DNA of 64,000 nucleotides, from the NCBI RefSeq assembly GCF_007747655.1, contig NZ_CP036274.1, positions 496,001-560,000 on the forward strand, in the 5' to 3' direction. A program made the position numbers and the translations under genes. Origin of the DNA: Anatilimnocola aggregata. GTDB taxonomy: Bacteria > Planctomycetota > Planctomycetia > Pirellulales > Pirellulaceae. A model generated the notes under the pieces. It was not told the origin of the DNA and ran no database searches. It was given only the letters and a program-made list of their open reading frames with translations. Shown here piece after piece: positions 60,051 to 64,000 of the stretch (the first letter of the stretch is position 1; each line of letters starts with the position of its first letter).

Positions 60051-60542
60051 ATGAGCATTGGCGAGGGAATGGATACCGGCTATGTCACCGCCCGTGGCAA
60101 GGGCTTCCCCACCATTCGGCAGTTCACCGTGTTTCTGGAAAACCGGGTCGGACAGCTGATGGAAGTGATTCGCCGCTTCGAAGGAAGCAAGGTGCGAATC
60201 GTGGCTCTTTCGATCAACGATGCCACCGAATGCGCGTTTGTCCGGTTTCTGCTCAGTCATCCGGAGCAGGGGCGTGAGATTCTCGAACGGGCCGGGCTGG
60301 CGATTATCGAGAGCGAACTGATCGGCGTCGAGTTGCCGCAGACCAACCAACCACTGCTGGAAGTTTGCACGGCTCTTCTGCAGGCTGAGGTGAACATTGT
60401 CCAGGCGTATCCGCTGCTGATTCGTCCGCACGGTCAGCCAGCCGTCGCCCTGATGGTCGACAACCTCGACATGGCCATGTCGACCCTGAATGCCAAGGGT
60501 TTCTCGATGATTCACGAAGCCGACCTGGCCGACGAAGACTAG
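60051..60542 (+). CDS. tandem ACT-domain protein
   Basis: The protein has 163 residues from the ATG at 60051. Two ACT modules are seen: PTIRQFTVFLENRVGQLMEV with EGSKVRIVALSINDATECAF (about 20-90), then LPQTNQPLLEVCTALLQAEV with AVALMVDNLDMAMSTLNAKG (about 95-160). ACT domains bind small ligands such as amino acids and regulate enzymes. The protein has no enzyme domain, so it is a free-standing sensor or a regulatory subunit. It ends just before the 72-base tandem repeats. Confidence 0.85.
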   Translation: MSIGEGMDTGYVTARGKGFPTIRQFTVFLENRVGQLMEVIRRFEGSKVRIVALSINDATECAFVRFLLSHPEQGREILERAGLAIIESELIGVELPQTNQPLLEVCTALLQAEVNIVQAYPLLIRPHGQPAVALMVDNLDMAMSTLNAKGFSMIHEADLADED

Positions 60543-60579
60543 AACCTGAATGTTCGATGGAAGTCAGGTTGCCAAACCT

Positions 60580-60730
60580 GGTTAACCGGGCCGCTTGCGG
60601 CCGTTGAACCTTTAGGCCGGCGATTTTGCAGTTCACCCGCGCAAGCGCGAGGGTTAACCGGACCGCTTGCGGCCGTTGAACTGTTAGCCAAGTGAATTCG
60701 CAGTTCGCCCGCGCAAGCGCGTGGGTTAAC
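60580..60730. repeat. two tandem copies of a 72-base REP-like unit
   Basis: A 72-base unit occurs twice in tandem with a short third start. Each unit holds GGTTAACC, then a hairpin CCGCTTGCGG and a second hairpin CGCGCAAGCGCG. It directly follows the ACT gene stop. The hairpin-rich, phased structure is typical of REP sequences that recur in planctomycete genomes. It may act as a terminator or mRNA stabiliser. Confidence 0.8.
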
Positions 60731-60821
60731 CAGCTGACACGAAGCTAGTTGGACTAGTGGCCGGGCAAAGGAGTCGCTTCCCTTTCTCGCCAAAATAGTA
60801 CAAAAAGTACGCATCAAGTTA

Positions 60822-60850
60822 TTGACAAGAAGTCAGTACTTTGTCAGAAT
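60822..60850 (+). promoter_or_regulatory. predicted sigma70-like promoter in a 634-base gap
   Basis: TTGACA (60822-60827), a 17-base spacer and CAGAAT (60845-60850) form a good promoter candidate. The stretch 60731-61364 contains no gene that can be supported, so the promoter would give a leader of about 500 bases for the MFS gene, or a separate short RNA. No terminator was found between them. Confidence 0.45.
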
Positions 60851-61364
60851 CGAAACGGCTAGATTGGCAACCTGGTGGAAGAACTGCGCGCCGCGGGGTG
60901 GGTGCAATTCTCACCGCTGCGAAGGACTGCTGCATGGCTGGCCCAGCGATGAATCAATCGCGGCAAGTTGGGCCACGGAAGTTCAGCAACGGTGGTTCAT
61001 TAGCCAGGGGTTTATCAACAGATAGGATGTTTTCAGGTTGAGAAAATTAGCCACAATTCGTTGTCGCAAAATGGCTTAAGTGTGATGCACGCAAAAGGGG
61101 GGTATTGAAAAACTCCGGGGTGCGTGGTGCGGTCAGGCGACTGATGGAGTCTGGTGGCTGTGGCAACTCGCAGGCGGAATGACGTCGGCATGAGAATCCT
61201 TTTGCCTTGCTGCGATAGAAATTGACACGCACACTTCGGCCGCGGAAAAGGGAAAACTTGGAGCTTTCGCGAGCCCAGTGCGGAAGGTACGATTTTGACT
61301 CTGCCCCTGCGAACGTTTTACAAACCCGATTTTTCTGCTTGCCAAAACCTATTGGAGCCCGTTC

Positions 61365-62693
61365 ATGAGTCGCGCGTCTGATCCCCTGAAGTCTCCCGCG
61401 CATGCCGGTCCCAGCGGAACGGGGATCAAGCTCTTCTTCATGATGGTGCTCGAGTTCTTTATCTGGGGCGCGTGGCTGCCGCTGATTTTCGGCTATCTTC
61501 CGGCCATGGGGCTCACCGAGAACGAACAGAAGTTGATTCTCAGCGCGTTTCCGGTTGCGGCCATCATTGGCATGTTTTTCAGCAATCAGTTTGCCGATCG
61601 TAATTTCTCGGCCGAGCGCTTCATGGCGTTCAGTCACCTGGTTGGCGGCCTGGCAATGGCCGGGCTGGCTTGGGTGAGGTTCGATCGCCTGCCGCTGGAA
61701 GCGGGCGAAGTGATTAAGCCCTACGATACGCCGTTTTGGATCTTCTTCGGCCTGATGTCCGTCCACTGCCTGTTGTATGTGCCAACGATTTCGATTGCCA
61801 ATTCGATCGCCTTCAGCCACATGAAGAACTCGGAGAAGGAGTTCGGCATTGTGCGGATGGGTGGCACCATCGGCTGGATTCTCGCAGCCTGGCCGATTGC
61901 CTTCATTCTGTATGGCAAGCCCGAAGCCGAAGTGCTGAAGGCGACGAGTGCGATCTTTATTGTCTCGGGCGGGGCTTCGCTGCTGCTGGCGGCGTTTAGC
62001 TTGATATTGCCACACACGCCGCCGAATAAGGCGACCGGAGCGGAAAGCTTCGCGCTGTTGCGGGCTCTCAAATTGCTGGCAACACCCGCGATTTTGGTGC
62101 TGTTCATTGCCACGTTCATCGACTCGACGATTCACAACGGCTATTTCGTAATGACGGGCAATTTCCTAGCTCGCGCCGGGATTGAGCCAGCTTGGATCAT
62201 GGTGGTGATGAGCCTGGGCCAGGTTGCCGAAATTCTGACCATGATGTTCCTCGGCCTCGTACTCTCGAAGTTGGGCTGGCGCTGGACGATGATCATTGGC
62301 ATCTTGGGGCATGCCGCTCGGTTCTCCGTCTTCGCCCTGTTCCCGGAGAGTACGACGCTGCTGGTGGCGGTCCAGTTCCTGCACGGCATTTGCTATGCGT
62401 TCTTCTTTGCGACGGTTTACATCTATATCGATAAGGTCTTTCCGAAGGACATTCGCACCAGTGCTCAGGGGTTGTTCAATTTTTTGATCCTCGGCGTCGG
62501 CGACCTCGCGGCCAAGTGGCTCTTTATTCCGTTGCAGACCCATTTTGTCGGGCCCACGGGTCTGACCGGCTATCGCGAACTGTTCATGATTCCCACCGCA
62601 ATGGCCATTGGTGCCGCGCTGCTATTGCTCTTCTTCTTCCATCCCCCGCGCGATGCCGAAGAACCTGTTGCCATTAAAGCGCCGTCGCATTAA
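61365..62693 (+). CDS. MFS transporter, nucleoside:H+ symporter type
   Basis: This 442-residue membrane protein has about twelve helices. After a short tail (to about 20) come GIKLFFMMVLEFFIWGAWLP, RNFSAERFMAFSHLVGGLAM, MSVHCLLYVPTISIANSIAF, then GIVRMGGTIGWILAAWPIA, a motif of the NupG/XapB nucleoside permease group. FFATVYIYIDKVFPKDIRTS and LFNFLILGVGDLAAKWLF close the set. It probably imports nucleosides or similar solutes with protons. The length matches the family. Confidence 0.9.
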   Translation: MSRASDPLKSPAHAGPSGTGIKLFFMMVLEFFIWGAWLPLIFGYLPAMGLTENEQKLILSAFPVAAIIGMFFSNQFADRNFSAERFMAFSHLVGGLAMAGLAWVRFDRLPLEAGEVIKPYDTPFWIFFGLMSVHCLLYVPTISIANSIAFSHMKNSEKEFGIVRMGGTIGWILAAWPIAFILYGKPEAEVLKATSAIFIVSGGASLLLAAFSLILPHTPPNKATGAESFALLRALKLLATPAILVLFIATFIDSTIHNGYFVMTGNFLARAGIEPAWIMVVMSLGQVAEILTMMFLGLVLSKLGWRWTMIIGILGHAARFSVFALFPESTTLLVAVQFLHGICYAFFFATVYIYIDKVFPKDIRTSAQGLFNFLILGVGDLAAKWLFIPLQTHFVGPTGLTGYRELFMIPTAMAIGAALLLLFFFHPPRDAEEPVAIKAPSH

Positions 62694-62712
62694 GCGTTTT
62701 GAATCATCACAG

Positions 62713-63415
62713 GTAGGGTGGGCCGAGTGAAACGAGGCCCACCAGGATCGACTATATCTATCGAAGAATGGCAACCAAAGGGCGACTGCCATGCCGAACT
62801 ATCGCAGGAACTACGTGCCGGGAGGTACCTATTTCTTTACGGTGGTTACCTACAAGCGACGACCGCTCTTTCACGATGAAGTAATCAGAGGGCTCTTTCG
62901 CGAGGCCATTCAACACGTCCAAGCGAAGCTGCCTTTTGAAATGTTTGCTTCGGTTCTGTTGCCCGAGCATTTCCACTGCATCTGGACGTTGCCGCACGAG
63001 GACGCGAACTATTCACGCCGGTGGCGACAGATCAAGGAAAAGTTCACCTACCTGTTTCTTCGATCTGGCCACCGAGGCTTGGAACGGTCGGCGTCTCAGA
63101 AAAGGCATCGGGAACAGGCAATTTGGCAACGTCGTTTTTGGGAACATACGGTTCGAGATGTTGACGATCTCGAGCGATGCACGAACTACATCCACTGGAA
63201 TCCGGTGAAGCACAACCTGGCTCAACGCGTGAAAGATTGGCAGTGGTCATCCTTTCATCGCTTTGTGCAAGCAGGTGACTATCCGTTGGATTGGGGAAGT
63301 GCAGATCCTTGTCCCGGTTATCATTCGCCCGAGTGGGAGTAGTTTCTCGTGGGGACGCGTGCAATGCTTTCCTGCGTCAAACTTGGTGGGCCTCGTTTCA
63401 CTCGGCCCACCCTAC
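62713..63415 (+). mobile_element. REPtron: transposase between perfect 32-base inverted repeats
   Basis: The 32 bases at 62713-62744 and 63384-63415 are exact inverted copies. Each contains the internal hairpin GTGGGCC / GGCCCAC with the loop GAGTGAAACGA. They enclose a single gene for a REP-associated tyrosine transposase. This unit of REP-transposase-REP is the known REPtron arrangement, which seeds repeat copies in genomes. No direct target duplication was seen. Confidence 0.9.
62791..63342 (+). CDS. REP-associated tyrosine transposase (RAYT)
   Basis: This 183-residue protein starts at the ATG at 62791 (MPNYRRNYVPGGTYFFTVVT). It is a Y1 (HUH) transposase of the RAYT/TnpA-REP group: HxH in PEHFHCIWTLPHED and the catalytic Tyr in CTNYIHWNPVKHNLAQRV. 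VTYKRRPLFHDEVIRGLFRE is a typical front part. It is intact, so it may be active. It is flanked on both sides by its REP sequence. Confidence 0.95.
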   Translation: MPNYRRNYVPGGTYFFTVVTYKRRPLFHDEVIRGLFREAIQHVQAKLPFEMFASVLLPEHFHCIWTLPHEDANYSRRWRQIKEKFTYLFLRSGHRGLERSASQKRHREQAIWQRRFWEHTVRDVDDLERCTNYIHWNPVKHNLAQRVKDWQWSSFHRFVQAGDYPLDWGSADPCPGYHSPEWE

Positions 63416-63528
63416 GTTGGCAAGTCAATACCGCCATGCATTGTGGCCGTTGTGAACAGTGGAGGTCAAAGTTAGAGTGAACGATTCGTGTTTTTAGGAT
63501 CGTTCTTGCTTCGGCCTTGTTATTCCCC

Positions 63529-64000
63529 ATGAACCAACGTTCGGCTGCCGATTCGGGTTTTCCCACTACACGCATGCGGCGCTTGCGCTACAACGCGGGC
63601 GTGCGCGCACTGATTCGCGAGACGACCCTTGCGCCAGCGAACCTGATTTTGCCGCTGTTTGTGCGGCCGGGAAAAAACATCAAGCAGCCAATTGGTTCGA
63701 TGCCAGGGCAGTTTCAACTGTCGCTCGATCAACTGGCGAAGGAAGCGAAAGAAGCGGAGCAGCTCGGCATCGCCGGCGTGATTCTGTTCGGCATTCCAGC
63801 CGAAAAAGATCTGCAGGGAAGCGACTCGTATTGCGATCAAGGGATTGTGCAGCAGGCGGTGCGGACGGTGAAGGAAGCAGCACCCAAGTTGCTGGTGCTG
63901 ACTGATGTTTGCTTTTGTGAATACACGAGTCACGGTCACTGTGGTTTGCTCGAAGAGCGGAATGGGCAGCAGGATGTTGCCAACGATCCGACGCTGGCGC
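63529..64000 (+). CDS. hemB: delta-aminolevulinic acid dehydratase (porphobilinogen synthase), 3' end cut by window edge
   Basis: The frame runs from an ATG at 63529 to the window edge, giving 157 residues. HemB joins two 5-aminolevulinate molecules to make porphobilinogen in heme synthesis. Visible motifs are MRRLRYNAGVRALIRETTL, LPLFVRPGKNIKQPIGSMPG and the zinc-binding stretch DVCFCEYTSHGHCG with three Cys. The Zn-type (not Mg-only) active site is therefore indicated. The remaining two-thirds, including the Schiff-base Lys, lie outside the window. Confidence 0.95.
   Translation, partial: MNQRSAADSGFPTTRMRRLRYNAGVRALIRETTLAPANLILPLFVRPGKNIKQPIGSMPGQFQLSLDQLAKEAKEAEQLGIAGVILFGIPAEKDLQGSDSYCDQGIVQQAVRTVKEAAPKLLVLTDVCFCEYTSHGHCGLLEERNGQQDVANDPTLA

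Noticed and set aside
61047..62135. Minus-strand open frame (362 codons) opposite the MFS gene
   Set aside because: The product is rich in Arg, Gln and His with no fold-like pattern, and the opposite strand carries a membrane transporter with intact motifs.

Overview
The window reads as chromosomal DNA from a planctomycete, most likely of the order Pirellulales (inference from gene content only). Supporting families are two DUF1559 pseudopilin-like proteins, a PSD1/planctomycete-cytochrome protein paired with a DUF1501 protein, a Rhodopirellula-type ECF sigma factor with a FecR-like regulator, a short membrane protein starting MTNPYESP, and a small protein carrying the motif YVGSYLALV. No plasmid, phage or CRISPR genes were found.

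Layout. 0-5 kb: a truncated PQQ-propeller protein, two HEAT-like proteins, a DUF1559 protein, a small lipoprotein and a small membrane protein. 5-12.1 kb (minus): a tightly coupled operon, ECF sigma > FecR-like > PSD1 cytochrome > DUF1501 > sialidase-like, with 4-base overlaps at the first two junctions. 12.2-26 kb (nearly all minus): a stress and envelope block with AI-2E transporter, membrane-anchored alpha/beta hydrolase, glycine-rich stress protein, DUF72 protein, fatty-acid desaturase, DUF1559 protein, PQQ sugar dehydrogenase, FAD/Rieske oxidoreductase, short-chain dehydrogenase and large-subunit catalase. 26.4-29.5 kb: a PAS hybrid histidine kinase broken by a one-base deletion, a convergent response regulator and tRNA-Arg(UCU). 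30-36.7 kb (minus): an envelope operon of two TPR proteins, a TolQ/ExbB-type channel and two ExbD/TolR proteins, closed by a clear terminator. 37-39.8 kb: ECF sigma plus a membrane VWA protein. 40 kb: remnant of a SWIM/SNF2 helicase gene. 41.8-46.5 kb (plus): central carbon metabolism (PPi-dependent phosphofructokinase, HAD hydrolase, 6-phosphogluconate dehydrogenase) with two four-helix-bundle cassettes between the genes. 46.5-57.4 kb: antiporter, CorA-like protein, DUF1611 protein, PIG-L/BshB1-type deacetylase, spermidine-synthase-like membrane protein, thioredoxin-like protein, FG-GAP/ASPIC-type protein and a STAS-like protein. 57.6-58.8 kb: tRNA-Cys, a displaced copy of its 3' half, and two small membrane-protein genes with duplicated promoters that look leaderless. 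59-64 kb: three small genes including an ACT-domain protein, tandem 72-bp repeats, an MFS nucleoside-type transporter, a REP-associated transposase between perfect 32-bp inverted repeats, and the start of hemB.

The most unusual signals are small mobile or palindromic elements. Two 23S-intervening-sequence-type four-helix-bundle genes sit between mutually complementary purine-rich and pyrimidine-rich arms in the sugar-phosphate gene cluster. One arm also encodes the N-terminal residues of 6-phosphogluconate dehydrogenase. A third hairpin of similar style has no gene. There are also a REPtron, a tRNA-Cys attachment-like duplication, paired leaderless promoters and a three-hairpin leader before the DUF1611 gene. 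Three genes are visibly damaged: the hybrid kinase, the SNF2-type gene and the first four-helix-bundle gene.
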